From Lepisosteus oculatus (lineage: Eukaryota; Chordata; Actinopteri; Semionotiformes; Lepisosteidae), in NCBI RefSeq assembly GCF_040954835.1, contig NC_090706.1, forward strand, positions 21,709,148 through 21,773,147: a stretch of DNA of 64,000 nt. Direction: 5' to 3'. Below are positions 23,801-38,800 of the stretch, piece after piece; the stretch's first letter is position 1; the number at the start of each line of letters is the position of its first letter. The translations under genes and the position numbers were made by a program. A model generated the notes under the pieces. The model was not told the origin of the DNA and did no database searches. It saw only the letters and a program-made list of their open reading frames with translations.

Positions 23801-26800
23801 CAAAATAACTGGTTCCATTTCAAGCCTTACAAACTGAGACCTCCCATGTATTTCTAGCTTGAAGGATTAAGAAATCACACCCAAGCAAATTTAAGTCTAT
23901 AACCAGGGCTTTCAGAGAGGTTTTTAAAGAGCTAGTTAAATATTACACAGGATATAGAAATGCTGCTGTCTCTGTTAAAACTGTTCAAGCTCTGTGTAAA
24001 CACAAGCTTTACTTGGTATTCCCTTAAGCAGTCATTGTGGCCCCTTCTAGACCTAATCATTTTTATTTTACATTGTGCTTTCCTGCTTAACAGAGCTACA
24101 ATATTGTTACAAAAATGGAGAAAATCAGGAAATGACGAAGCAGAATAGTAAATAAGTAAAAAAAATTATCATAATCCACAGCTTGCTAAGATTTCAGCCA
24201 AGAATATTCCCGAGCAGTTGGTATAGTTAGAGTCTCATGAATTATTTGTTCTCTGGAACAGCTTTGATGAAAAGAGTAATAATTCAAGTACACTTAATTA
24301 ATAATTGCTTGCACTTATATAGCGCTTTTCTGGATGCACCACTCAAAGCACTTTATAGGTAATGGGGACTCCCCTGCACCACCACCAATGTGCAGCATCC
24401 ACCTGGATGATGCGACGGCAGCCATAGTGCGCCAGAATGCTCACCACACATCAGCTATCAGTGGAGAGGTGAGCAGAGTAATGAAGCCAATTCAAGATGG
24501 GGATTATTAGGATAAGGATAAGGGCCAATGGGAAATTTGGCCAGGTTACACCCCTACTCTTTTAAAGAGACACCCTGGGATTTTTAATAACCACAGTGAG
24601 TCAGGACCTCGGTTTTACATCTCCTCCGAAGGATGGCGCTTGTTTACAGTATAGTGTCCCCGTCACCATACTGGGGCATTAGGACCCACATAGACCGCAG
24701 GGTGAACTCCCCCTGCTGGCCCCACTAACAGCTTAACCAGCAGCAACTTTACTGTTTCCTAGGAGGTCTCCCATCCAGGTACTGACCAGGCTCACACCTG
24801 CTTACCTTCAGTGGGTTGTGAGTTGCAGAGTGATATGGCTGCTGATTTGGTTAACACTTGGTTAAACAAATATTTATTAACAATAACCATAACACACACT
24901 ACACACACCATAGACATATAACACACAACTTACTGTATTTACAAGTTTACATACCAGGTGTTTCAGACTACCCAGAAAACCCTAGGGTTGCTACCAAGTA
25001 CTTGACTGTTAAATAATGGATACAGAAGCCAAAGAAAGGAGAAGCTGCCTTCTAATCTAAATAAAATACACCCTTCAATTACATTTCTCTCCCTCTAACC
25101 CGAATGCCACAAAATAAATGGGAGCCTAACTCCCTATTCTAAAATGCACCAGTTAGCAGAAGAGGCAGTTTTGAAGTGAGGGATTCTTCAGTCAGAAATT
25201 CAAGCTCTCCTAGCAAGGAACTCCTGGCACCAGCTTTATGTTTTGTCTTTTTCTGTCTCCTCTTGACCTGCCCTTTTTCTTTTTCCTCTTTTCTTTCTTG
25301 ATCTGATCTAATATTGTGTTTTTTGGGACTGTTGATTGACATTTAATCATTTACCCAAAATTTAGTTAACTAAAGTAAACGGAAGATTCTTTTGGACAGT
25401 GTTTCTCACACCCAGCACAACTAAGTAAACATCTCTTTATCTGAAGCTCTAGGAAGTGGAAATATTGACACTTGTAAGGTATTACATCTGCCTCAGCTTG
25501 TAACATTACCGTTTGAAATTTCTGGTAGAACTTGTTAAATAACAAAAGTTTTAATTGTTTATTTTTAAAGAGATAATTGTATAGTACTTAATGTTTTGAA
25601 ATTCACATTCTCTTACTTAAACCTTTTCATGCGCAACAGTGATTCTTTGGTGTCTGCGGTAGTGCTATGTAGTATGTAGTGTTATTCACAGGTTTGTTTA
25701 GGTGTGCATTTTAGAATATGGTTGTCATGGAGTGGAACTCTGTTTCTGAGTATTGCCATTTGATTGCCGTTTGCTGAAGCCTATGAATACATTTAGTAGA
25801 AAGGGGTGTGTTACAGCATGTTCCAAAAGACCTGTCAGTATAATGTATGATTGAGTAATTTAAAAAAAACATGAAAATCACTAACATTAAAAACTACAAA
25901 TGCTCTCATTTGCAAATTACAAAGGAAGAACATTCAACAGCAGTAAAAAGAAGTAAAAAGAATTGTGTTTCCATTAAAACTCATTCCAGTGATTAGATTA
26001 AGCTAATTAGCAAGTAGCCTGTGTGGGAAGCTTCCTCTGGCACTGTTTGGGTGGTCATCGGTGTCACAGAATGCCAAAGCATCAAAGAACAATTATCTTG
26101 GAGTTAATCATCATGTTGGCTAAATATATTGTTAACAAGAGACCTGACTGATAAATAGAACACAATCATATCCTACTTTCACGGTTGCCTGTGTGCTAGT
26201 CAATGAGCTTTGTGGATATTATCTATACATTCTGTAGCCTAAAGGAGAATGGTACTTATCAAAATTTCTTGACAACTTGTTTCTGCAGAGGCTCCACCAT
26301 ATATACAGTATGTGTACCATACTCAAGGCCCACGGTTGTCAACCTATGATACGGAGCGCCCCCAGGTGATACGCCAGATGACCCTGGAAATTTGTTGTGT
26401 GCGCTGAAAAATTGAGATGGGTTTTCATATTTTCTATTTTAATAAAAAGACTTTAGGTGTCAAATACGCAACCTATGTACTATGATACAGCGCGCTAATA
26501 CTTGGGTGGACACAAGAGTTACCATGTAGTTCTATACCAAAAGGAATGCATGCTACGAACGTAAGTGGCCAATTGTTTTAAAAAAGATTATCTCCAGCAA
26601 ATAGGGAGCCAGGAGAATGTGCGTGATTTTGGAACAGTGCCAATGTTGTAAGCAAAGGAAAGCATAGAAATGCGTACTATGAATGTTAGTGAGCAATTGT
26701 ATTAAAAAAAAGGTATCTTCAGCAAATAGGGAGGTAGGAGAATGTGCATGGTTTTGGAACACTGACAATCTTGTGAGCACAGGAAAGTGTGATAGGTAAC

Positions 26801-29800
26801 AGAAAAATATTTAAGGACTGTTCTAGGTTAATTTGAGAAAAATACAGAGCGTCTCTGTGTTTTGCTCCCATGCGCATGAAATAAAAACTTCTTTTAACTT
26901 CTGAGATGGACTCCTGAAACATAAACGGGGAAAAATGCAAGCTTGCAGATTTCTAAAGCAGTTACGCCCCACACTATTTGTGAAGAACCTGTGTGGAGAA
27001 AAAGCTGTTAAACAGCTCAACCTGCTGCCCCTTTAAGTCACTCGTAAAATTATTGATATGGCAGATAATGTCAAAAGTACGCTGATGGAGCGCGTTAAGA
27101 TGAGCAGATGCTTTTCATTGCATTTAGATGAGTCTGTAGATGTCGTTGATTTGGCCAACTTGCTTGTTAACGTTAGATACGAGTTTGAGGGCATGTCCCA
27201 TGATGACATTCAGTTCTGTAAACCACTACCAACAGGAACTACAGGAGAGCACATCTTTCAGCTTCTGAATGAATTTATCGAAGAGAATGGAATCGACTGG
27301 ATAAAATGCGTCGGTGTTTGTACCGACGGTGCTAGAGTGATGACAAGCCGACACAGCGGTGTAGTTGCACAAATCAGAAGTTCCTCCAAATATGAAGTGG
27401 GCGCACTGCAGCATCCACCGCAAGGTCTTGGCAGTCAAGAAAATGCCACTCTGTTGTGAATTGTATCAAAGCTCGACCAATTAATTCACATCTGCTTTGC
27501 TCAACTAAACAGGCTCACCCCTCTCACTGAAACGGTGCTTTTTTATTGTTGTTCCTGTTTTAATTCTGTAAAGCGCTTTGAGAAACCACCTTTAAAGGCA
27601 TTATATCAAATAAAGTTTATTATTATATTTATAATATGAGTGTGTGTGTACGCGTGCGTGCTCATGTTGGTCATTAAGATTTTCTGTGGTTCCTGTGGGA
27701 TGACTTGTAGGTGGTACTTGGATGCTTTGGTTTGATCAGGGGTGGTACTTGGTCCAAAAAGAACCACTGCTCTAAGCTATACTGTTCTACTTTTTTTTTT
27801 ACTGTTTCATTCAGAGTCATGTGTCAGTGGCCTTGCAGGTGCCAAAGCACGTGCATACGTTGCCACTGTCTAATGCAAACATCTTATCTTTGCAGGTGGA
27901 GCCCAATGCCACAATTGGAGAAATAAAGGGGATGTTTCATAAATCCCGTAAGTACTGGGTGATGGGGGATGCAAGGACAACCTTTTACCCAGACCTATAG
28001 ATTGACATTTAGGACTTCTGGGCATCAGCACTTTGCGATGGGAAGAATTTAGTTCCTTCCCATCCTGGTCTTTTCCTCTATCCCAGAATATCGTCCAGCT
28101 GCTCTTGAGAGGTCCCTGACTGTCAGTCTCATCAGCACAGATAGAAAGTTTGATCCAAAGCTCCATGACTCGACATTAAAAATTGCCTCATGTTTTTAGT
28201 CCAAAAACACTCCCACACTTTCCAGTTGTGTACTCTGGCCCACGTTTCCCTTGCTTTAATATCTACACTTTTCACTGCATCTACAAAGTCCTGTCTTGAC
28301 ACAGAAAAGATGGCCAATAAGTCCTTTCGATACTTGGAAATTTAATAACACTCATTTCTAACCATAAATGAGATTTAGCTGTAACAGTGACAAAACAAAT
28401 GCTATATTATTTACCTTACCAGTAATATTATATTTTCAAGCTTACGTAATGTTGTGTTCTTTGCTGGGGCTAATATTCAGCTTCACTCTCTTTCAGATCC
28501 TCAGTGGTATCCTGCTCGACAGTCCATCAGACTCGACCCCAGTATGTATTTTTCTTCTGCTTTAATTGTTGCCCGGAAATGAATGTCACATAGCATCTGT
28601 GAAATGGCTTTTTTATTTTATTTGCCCATTTCATACAATATTTTAACCTGTCCAAACTCTTCTTGCATTTTTTAAAATTATCCTCATGTTGATCAAAGTG
28701 ACATTGTTCCAAAATAAGCATGAATGAGGCTAAAAGAAACATGATGGAAATCAAAACTTCATTCTTTTTGGTATAGACTGACATCTGTTCTGAAATCGCT
28801 GTATAGGACAATGCCATTCTTTTTCTGCCTCATTCCCCAACAAATGGTCAACAAGGATGTACAAAACATGCCACAGATCAATTAGCAAGGTCCAACGGCT
28901 GTATTTGTTGTAAGGTCCTGTGCTTTTGCTATGGAGGCACAAAGCTGTTCATCTCTGCCATCCATAATAGCTGTTATTGCTTTCTCATACTGTATCTCTA
29001 AACTTGAATATGAGGAAAAGTCCTGCAGTTGGTGTTATTTTAGCAGGTGTGAGCGGCTTTCTGTTTACCACCCCTGCATGACCAAAGTCCAGGACTGGAA
29101 TTGACGAATAGCTAAATAACTTGTAGGCAGATTTCTCCCGTTGGTGTAACTAATGGGTAATAAAAAAGACCATTTGAATAATTTGAAATGAATTATTTGG
29201 TCCAAAGCCAAGTTTATTCTCTATTGTGAATTGTTCAACATTCAGACTGAAGATCTGTCAAATGAGACACGGGAAAGGAAATTGAAACTCCTCCTTTTCA
29301 TCATTGTTTCAGGAAATAAAGTTGGACTTTTTTGGAAATGGTTATAAATGGCACAAATTAACACATTTTATTTGGACATAAAAGCCGTCAAATTACACTA
29401 TGATATTATAGCTGTGGTCATGGTCATCATCACCGTTATCATTTTATGCAGATTGTCAAGACTTTTCAAAGTGCGGTAGACCATCTTTAAAACAAAACCG
29501 CTGTTCAAAAGATCAAAAGATTAGTACATCAGAAAATTAATAATGAAAAGTACATTTAAAGATGTGTTTGTTTCTTTATGGTATTGGTAGATTTTTTTTT
29601 CTCTTAACAAAACACCTTATAAAGTTAATTGTTTCAGATGATTTTTAAAACCTACTGAATAGTATCTTAAAAGCAAGATCACCTTGCAATCTGTGTTACA
29701 TTCCTGTTATTAACCTGCAGGACAGTGAAGGGATTAAGGAACCAATAGTTCAGAAAAGGAGGTATAACGCTATGTAAACAATAAATAAAAACACATTTAC

Positions 29801-32800
29801 TTCAAAATTAACTGTAGCACTCACTAGAAGTAAGTGTAGCAACATAAGCCAGGAGTGATATGGTAGCATGCTATTCTCTTCCTCCTTTATCTCTCTGCAG
29901 AAGGCAAGTCTCTAAAAGATGAAGATATTTTGCAGAATCTTCCTGTGGGGACCACTGCCACTCTTTACTTCAGGGACCTGGGAGCCCAGATCAGCTGGGT
30001 CACTGTAAGTGCTATCTGCAGATGTTGGAAGAGATTTAAGGGCAATATTTAAGATGAATCTTTTAATCCCACCTGACAACCACACATGACAAATGGAGGC
30101 CTTCTCTTTGCCAGAAGACTACTTACAGTACCTCTGCCCCATTGAAACCCATCCTGAAATGTTGGGTTTGTCATTGTATTTGGATAACAATGATAACAAC
30201 AGTGGTATGTGTTCAGAATTTGTGATGAAGCCTAGTGCCAACCTGTACGTTTTATAAAGTAATTTATTTTTCACAGTATTTTAACCACCTACAAATCTGC
30301 TTGAAATGTATAGAGACTTGGATTTCTATGTCTGAGTTATTTGAGAGTTTGGGAGACCTTTTGATGTTATATATATTTGTTTCAGGTCAATCATTATTGT
30401 TTAAATGGGATCATGTTTATCTGGAGGCCTCCAGTTTGTGAAAGACTCCCAGTTGTATTGAATATTACAGGGGTCTTACATGAACTATGCCAGATCTAAA
30501 TTTGACTTCAATATAGGTCACTTTGGCCTGGGGGGATTAAAGGTTATATTAATACACAGAGTGGTTATGTGATTCCATATCCAGATAGCATATCTATAAT
30601 GTATATATATTTTCTCATGTAATACTGTGTTTCTGAGCAGAAAAAAACATAATTCATTATTTAATGGACACCCTTTCAACCCATTGGTCCATTAAACTGG
30701 GATTTTACTGTATTTATATACAGATTGCAAGTTTCCAGGCTCTTTTTTAATCACTGCAGAAATTAGGTATTAAGAATGCATTAGTACCAAAATGGGGTGT
30801 GTTGGAAAGCCCAAAACCATAAAACAATCAAAGTGGCTTCTCTTCCAAACAGCACAGAATTCTTTGAAGTGCACTTATCCTGGCTTGTCTTTCCTGGCTT
30901 TTAGCTTTCTTTTTTGGATGCCAATGTGATCCCAAGGAATGGTACCAAACTAAAGATTTGGGATTATATTTAACCTTTTTACCTAATGTCAAGGTTTTAT
31001 AATATAATTAAATATTTTGTTTGTACAATATTCTTCTCATTTCATTTTGAATACAGCCTGGCCAGGCTCCCTGTTGTGCATTCAAGCACCTTGGACAGCA
31101 TTTCTTTTATGTACGGTAATGAGGTGGCTGTTGTCACTTGCTTACCTTTTTTAAGATCAAAGTCTGATGTTGTTTCTCTGCACAAAAACCTTAGTATAAT
31201 TTAAAGCTAATTTAGTTTTTCAAAATCTGGGATATTTTTAGTAATGGAATTTAATATAATTCCCCATTATGCAGTAGATCCAGTCTTTTCCAGCTTTCCA
31301 TGGTTTTCCACAACTCCCACTCCTTAGATCTTCCAGTTGGGAAACCAGAGCCTAGAACACTATTGGTCCCAGCCCTCAAGCCAAGTTGATAAAATATTGG
31401 TGATTCCATACTAGGCTGGTGTTTCAAATTATTTGAAATTCAAAATTTTCAACCAAAAAGAGAAATGTTTCTGGCAGTGTATGGTAAGGTTTTCATAAGA
31501 TCTTTAATGAGAGGTTGGCACAAATTGCTTAATGGTGGCAGTGTCTCTTTCCTTTTCTAGGTGTTCCTGACTGAGTACACTGGACCTCTTCTCATCTACC
31601 TGCTGTTCTACTTCAGGGTCCCCTTCATCTACCCACCCAAATATGACTTCACCACCAGCAAGCATTGGGTTGTACAGTAAGCAGCAGCTTTGAGCTATTT
31701 TTTGTAAGGGTCAGATTTCACCTCTCTGAAGTCACCCTCCTTGAGAGGTCGCCAGAGGAGGGACATTGCTTTTGTAATGCTGACTAGAGGATTGTTGAAT
31801 AAATTTGATTGGCCATTCTAAGTGCATCACCAGTTCGATTTCATAGAACGCTCTCAGACAGGCAACAGTGCAGTATCTCCTTTGAAACCTGCAAATGTCA
31901 GAGGTGTGCCCTAGTGTTGAATTCATCACAAATCTTCTGGATTCAGATGCTGATGCTACTAGTTCTAGGGCAGTGTTTATAGTAGAGTAATAAAGAAAAT
32001 AGTATTTAGGTATCAAATTTAGGACCCCTGAAATACAAACGGGTGCTATGGAACCCCCATGTAACGGGGCCTAGCAGTTAAAGGATCCATGTTAGTAAAT
32101 TATATCGAGAGGCCAGAATACAGTGCAAGTTCACAAATACAAGATGTTAATGTTCCTTGGTATTAATTCCTCATGCTCTTGTTACTGAGCACAAGTATTG
32201 ATCTTCACTCTGAACTTTGGCTCAGTTCAGATTCTTTCTTTGGATGGCAAGGGAGGTGAAAGTGTAAAATTTATTTTGTTTATATTGTTTCTTCTGAATT
32301 TTGACTTTTATAGTACAGGTTGTTTTAGTTTCTCTAGTTTTACTCTAATCGAGTTTTAGAATAAGTGTGTACAATTCTGCATGTAATTAACAGACTGATC
32401 TTTGCTCCATCCCTCAGCCTGGCCTGCATGTGTCACTCTTTCCACTATGTGAAAAGGCTAATGGAGACGCTGTTTGTTCACCGGTTCTCTCATGGCACCA
32501 TGCCACTAAGGAACATCTTCAAGGTAGGAAGGAGCCATGGGACTTTCAAAACTTTGCCTGCTTCACAAGCTTTGTATGCATTTACCATTACACAATCATA
32601 TGCTGCTACAGTATTGTAATAAAACAGTGAAACTGCTGTACATCTGTAGAACAGCACAATGGAAGAGTAGATCGTTTTAGGAAGACATAAGTAAAATGTT
32701 GGATTCCAAACTGCTTGGATTCTGGAACCCTCTCTGGCTTACTCTGATCCTCTAAGGATAAAGTGTTGGCTAAAAATGGTTGAATGGATGATTAAAATAA

Positions 32801-35800
32801 TACAATACCTTGATTCTAACACTTTTTGTCACAGAACTGTACGTACTATTGGGGCTTTGCAGCGTGGATGGCATACTACATCAATCACCCTTTCTACACA
32901 CCTCCAAGTAAGCACTGTATCTGTTCTGTGCACAGACAGGCCTGTTCTTACTGTTCAATTGCTGTGCCTTTTAGATGGCTACCAGAGAGAAGAAAAATAT
33001 CAAATATGATGTTATACTGATTATTTTAACCTGTGACTGTACTAGTTGATACAGTGCCTTGCAAATACATTCACTCTCCTGTGAAGTTCCCCATTTTTGA
33101 GGCTTCTGAGTGTCAATGACACTTTCAAATCAGACTTTGTTTGAAAACAATCTATTCCAAAAATCATGCCAAAAAGTGTTAAAGCTACATTACTGTACAT
33201 GACATTTACAATATAATGGAAGATTCTAAATTGCTTAATTATTTAACCCCTTTGTAACTGGAATCTTAAGTCCGTTCAAGTGGAAAATAATAGTTTGAAA
33301 GTTCACAAAAGTAGTGTAATAATAGCCTGTTTGTGATTTAACTTGACTTCAGAATAAATGCATCTCTGTTAAGTTTTCTTAGGTATAGAATTTGTTCTAA
33401 ACTTGCATAGGAATACAAAAGATTATAAATGTGACCAAGGATATTAAATCTCATATTGCAGATGTGGCAGAAGGCTTTATATGAAGGCCTGGCTACTCAG
33501 TTTTGAAGTACAGCCTGATCTAAGCAGTGTCCGGGGATTTTTTTATACTCCTTTTCTGATCTGTGCCTTTCTAAGACGAAATCCCTGAGTATTTTTTCTT
33601 GGTTTCTTCTTGGTTTTCATTGTTGATTCCATGCTTGAAATTCACTACCTGACTGAGGAACCTTACTAAGAGAGATATATTTATTCTGAAATCATGTGAC
33701 CCATTATTATTGAACACAGAGACCACCCAACTAATTGTGAGAATACTTAAGCAAACAACATAGTTTGGGATTTTTCTTGGAAGTTTATACTGACATTTAA
33801 GGTCATTTTACACATTAAACTGTTTAGCTTGAGGATTTGAGTTTTGACTAGAAATATTCACTTAAACCATATATGTGACTTTTAATTCAGCAAAACAGGA
33901 CATGTATGGAAATGGTTGCTGAGTGGTCCAGCTACTCATTTGGTTCTGGTATTGAGCCCTATAGACAATTGTTTGTTCAAGTCTTGGCTGTGTCAGTGGT
34001 ACTCATATGATTGGGTTATTCCATCTCAATCTGCAGCTCTCGGCCAGTGTGAAAACTTGTGCTTCCAAGTGCAAAGTGTACACAAACTTTCTTCCCTCTC
34101 TGTTGGTCCAATGATTGTATTGTGAGATGATTTAACAGTTTAGAATTTCAAACTGAGATAGTAAAATTAATGATAAAATTAAATATTCTGTATTTCTCCT
34201 TGCCTGTGCTAAGTGGCTGGGTTGGTGATTAGTTGGCAATTTCTGTGACAAATTACTAAATTGATTTTTATTTTTGTTTACAGTGTATGGAGAACAGCAA
34301 GTGAAGATTGCTCTAATTATTTTCCTGGTATGTTTTTTTAAGACCTGGCTTGTGAATAATCTAGTTTAGATGTACTGCAGAGGATTACTACAGACAGAGG
34401 ATTCCAAAGTCCTTATTTTAGTACTTTATAGTCATATCGAAGAGACCTGACTACCTGAAGTGAGCTCCCATACATTTAATGGTCATCCCCTTTTGGAAGC
34501 CAAATATAAAACATTTTACTCTTTATTTTTCTCAGTTAATAGTGCATGTCAAGACATGGATATAAAAAGCCTATACACCCTTATTGATTCCCTGGCACTT
34601 TGAAGAAGCTTTAACTTTTTTGCAAAGAAGAGTGGGATAAAATTGCAAAGTCCAAGTGTGCAAAGTTGATAGAAACTTACTGTTGCAATAAATGCAAAAG
34701 GTGCTTCCCCAAAGTATTAGTTGGGGGGGTTCCACACTTATGCATCCAGGGTGTTGTAGTTTTTTTCCCTAATAATTATCTATTTGTTTTTCTCTTGAAT
34801 TCTGTTGGTTGCAAGATCACATTAAAGATGGAAAAATGTCTGACATGATTTATCTTGATTTCTGGCTTTACATCACAAAAACCTGCAATTTCACTAAGGG
34901 TGTGTAGACGTTTTATATCCACTGTCTCCGGGTAAAAGAATGCAAAGAGCATAAAGTAAAAGATTTCCTTGAACTGAATTGAATTGAACAGAATTTATGG
35001 ATCAAATCATAGTTTTATCTCTGATTGTCAGGTGTCACATCATTGTTTTGTACCTTCTTGCTCTTAGGTGAATCATATTATTAATGCACAGAGTGGTTTA
35101 AAGTAATGTGTGCAGACGAGAATAAGAAGGTTATAAATCAACTCAAGTTTCACAGTGGTGTTTTCATCATTTATCTTTGTAGGTAATCTTTAAATGAGAA
35201 CAGAAGAGTTTGCTGTATAACATCAGTGAATATTACATTTTCATGTAATATTCATAAAAGCACTTTCAGGTGTCCCTTTCAAGTACCTTTCCTGTGTTAA
35301 CATCAATACTTCATTGTGAAATGTAACTTTGTATTTTTTTCCTCTACAGTTCTGTCAGATCGGAAACTTCTCTATTCATATTGCGCTAAGAAACCTTCGG
35401 CCACCAGGTAAACGTTGAAGAGACTTATTAAACTGACATTGTTTAAGAGAGCTGGAGATGGTACAGCCTGGATGTGTATGTTACGACCCAAGTGTCTAGG
35501 GTAAAGGGGTGTAACATTTAGGATATTTTTTGGATACAGGTGGGTTCTGGTGAGGGACTAGGAAGCATGTCACAAAGGTTGATGCAAAAGTGATTATTTT
35601 AACGTGAATAAGTGACGGTACGTAATAGGACACAATAACACAGTGAAAAGGAACTAGTGGTGCCAAAGAAAAGAAAACAACAAAAAGAATGGAACTGGCT
35701 AAGAAAGTGAGGGAAGCTGACCTAACCACAAAAGAAAACCCGAAACACGCGGTCTTCAGCGTCTTCAAACACCCTAGCTAACCTTCACTGACTACCCAAA

Positions 35801-38800
35801 ACGATACAAGACAAAAAAGGCACTCACCGTACTAAACTAGTGCGACTAATACAAAAATCAGCTACGTGTGCAAATTGTACCCAACAACCTACAATAACCC
35901 TATACACAAAAATTTGCACAAATACACAAATGAACTACGAATACCAATAAGGGAAACCAAGAGTAGAAACAAGTAACAGGGTACAAAAGAACACAGAGGT
36001 TGATACAGTACATCTGGGCAAGGTAATGGCTAATCAAGGATAACACAAAAACAAACGAAAGTACAAAGAGACTAACACAAACCAACAAAACAACAAAGCT
36101 GAAGCTATATGATAACACACACACACACGAAGTGAAACGAAGCCGAAGCAAAACCAAAAGCGAAACGAAACCAAAGCTAAGCCGAGTGGAACCGAAGACA
36201 AACGAATTCAGAAAACCTCCAACTTATATACTAAATAAGCTGCACTCTGATTGGCTGAGAAGCTGATTGATGATGACATCACAGGGAAACAATTGTGTAA
36301 TGATGGACCAATGGAGGAGGGAGAACAATCAAGGTCAGGAAGTGTGAAACATAGCAACAAAACACACATGGACCACACACTGGGACGTAACAATGTACAA
36401 TCCGGAGTCTCTTGGTGCTGAACAAATGTTTGCACTCTGTTTCAAATTCTGTGCTTCCTTTACAATTGTGTAGAAAATTGATTCCTGTGATTTTTTTATT
36501 TTAAACATAAACGTGAAGTCTCCAGAGCAAAGAGAGATGGCCTTTCAAGCTAGCTTTCTTGAGTGATTAAGGGGATTGACTTGTACTAAAATTACAGACA
36601 CATTTTCTTTAAATGCCATTTGTTAAATGTTACAAAATTGTAAGTTGCTGGTGGCTTCTTGTTTTCTTAACAGATTTCAGCTAACTTTAGCTAGCTTTTC
36701 CAATTTTAAATTGTGACAGGGGTTCCTAATATTTTGGCCTGTCTTTGTGCAGGTGCACTACTTGTTTTACAGTTGTTTTCCCATTGGATGTCCACTGGTG
36801 TGAGACACTCCTATCTGTTTAAAATGTATATCTTTAGTGAGCTGATTTCATTGAGCTTCTCGTCAGTGAAGACAATTATAACTAATCTCTGCCGTATTCA
36901 GCCCCCATCAACACAGCGTGAAGTGCAAGCCCATGGTTGCCTTCTAGCAGGCATGTGACTGGATGACTGCACTTTTCAGGCATCCAGTCAGAACTGTATT
37001 TGGTTATTTTTACAACACTGATGGGTGCAGGCCAAATAGCTTTGTTTAATTTGTCAAAATCTTGAGTAAAAGGGCATCGTTCTAAGGTCTGTTGGGGAAT
37101 TCAACTGATGAATTCTCAGTTTCCTAATGCTAACTTCAAGAATTAAGAACTGTTAATTATCAAATGAAGACTAAATAATTTGCTTTATTTTCTGTTTTTG
37201 AAGTAAAAGAAAAGGCTAATTTATTGTGCCTTCAGAAAGCACCAATACTTTTTCCAAGCAAACATTTTACGCCATTGATATATTTATGAAGAGATGGGGC
37301 AATTGGCTTTTCGGGCAGCAAAGGTGAGAGCAACATAAGGATTATTGTACTTCCCAGCACCAGAGAAAGGGAAATTCTCTTAAGAGTCATCCTGAATATT
37401 AAACCAATAGCATTTCAACCTCAGTGTAAAGGTTCACAGTACAGAAGTTCACTCAGCTTATATAAAGTTCTGTTACACTAGCAGTGGCTAGGGAAGAGCT
37501 TGCAGTGGAAATGATTGATGTTTGAGAACATTTTCAAGGAGAGAAAGATGGGAATGAGTTAAGAAATGGATACAGAGAACTAAGCAGAAGATGAAGTGTG
37601 CTAGGCTCAGGGTATTTTAGTTATACTAAATATGATAAGAACTGCTTCAAGACAACCACCATCATCCCAATACCAAAGAAAACCACAGTGACATGTCTTA
37701 ATGACTACCGACCAGTGTCACTAACACCTGTCATCATGAAGTGCTTCGAGAGGCTGGTCATGAAGAACATTAAGGACACCATCCCAAACACAGTGGACCC
37801 GTACCAGTTTGCCTACCGGTCCAACAGATCCACAGATTACGCAATCTCCATTGCCACACACACGGCCCTATCCCATCTGGACAAAAAGAACACATACACA
37901 AGACTACTATTCATCGACTTCAGCTCAGCTTTTAACACTATCATCCCAGAGAAACTAGTCAAGAAACTCAGTGCACTGGGTCTCAACACCACCCTCTGCA
38001 ACTGGATTTGGGACTTTCTGACAGGCAGACCTCAGGCTGTCAGGCTTGGAAACCACACCTCCGGCACAGTAACTCTGAACACTGGGGTCCCCGAGGGGTG
38101 TGTGCTTAGTCCATTGCTCTACTCCCTCTATACCCACGACTGTAAGGCCAAACACAACACCAACTCTATCATCAAGTTTGCCGATGACACCACAGTTGTA
38201 GGTCTGATCACAGACAATGATGAGAGGGCCTACAGGGAGGAGGTCAATCTCCTTACAACATGGTGTGATGACAACAATCTCACCCTCAACGTCAGCAAAA
38301 CCAAGGAGCTGATCGTTGATTTCAGGAAACTGCAAACCGGACATGCCCCTATCCACATCAACAGGACTGAAGTGGAAAGGGTCAGTAACTTTAAATTCCT
38401 TGGTGTCCATATCACCGAGGACCTCACATGGTCTCTCAACACCACCTGTCTGATCAAGAAAGTGCAACAGCGCCTGTACTTCCTAAGACGATTGAAGAAA
38501 GCCAAGATATGTCCCCAGATCCTCACTACCTTTTACAGATGCACTACAGAAAGCACACTGACAGGCTGCATCACAGTGTGGTATGGCAACTGCAGTGCTG
38601 CTGACCGCAAAGCCCTACAGCGGGTGGTGAAAACAGCCCAGTCCATCACTGGGGTTACCCTCCCATCTATCCAGGACATTTATGACAGACGGTGCTTGAG
38701 GAAAGCTCTAAGCATAATCAAAGACCCCACACACTCCAGCTACAGACTTTATGATCTGCTACCATCTGGAAAATGGTACAGGAGCATTCGGGCCCGGACT

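Larger units (their letters stand above)
26330..27769 (+). mobile_element. hAT (ZBED/SCAND3-type) transposon copy 2, with transposase remnant
   Basis: The left end (ccacggttgtcaacc) and right end (inverted CAGTGGTTCTTT) match the copy at 3841-5282. Subterminal sequence is also shared (cctggaaatttgttgtgtgc; gatgctttggtttgatcagg). The flanks ctcaaggc and ctctaagc agree at 6 of 8 bases. The element ends 126 bp before TECR exon 2. An L2-like tail is inserted at about 27480-27635. Confidence 0.82.

Noticed and set aside
24760..24843. Possible 5S rRNA gene (also at 42440-42530, 58240-58335, 60050-60135)
   Set aside because: Only partial 5S similarity, always joined to the same SINE body and L2-like tail.
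27870..28317. Overlapping - strand open frames of 98 and 61 codons
   Set aside because: They overlap TECR exon 2 in antisense, lie in different frames and show no homology.
28527..28942. - strand frames of 96 and 63 codons in a TECR intron
   Set aside because: No recognisable motifs, and they are in different frames; likely chance in AT-rich DNA.
31732..32016. 94-codon - strand frame
   Set aside because: Intronic, with no homology and no conserved pattern.
36115..36130. AC dinucleotide run
   Set aside because: Only about 6 units and inside the solo LTR; not a meaningful microsatellite.
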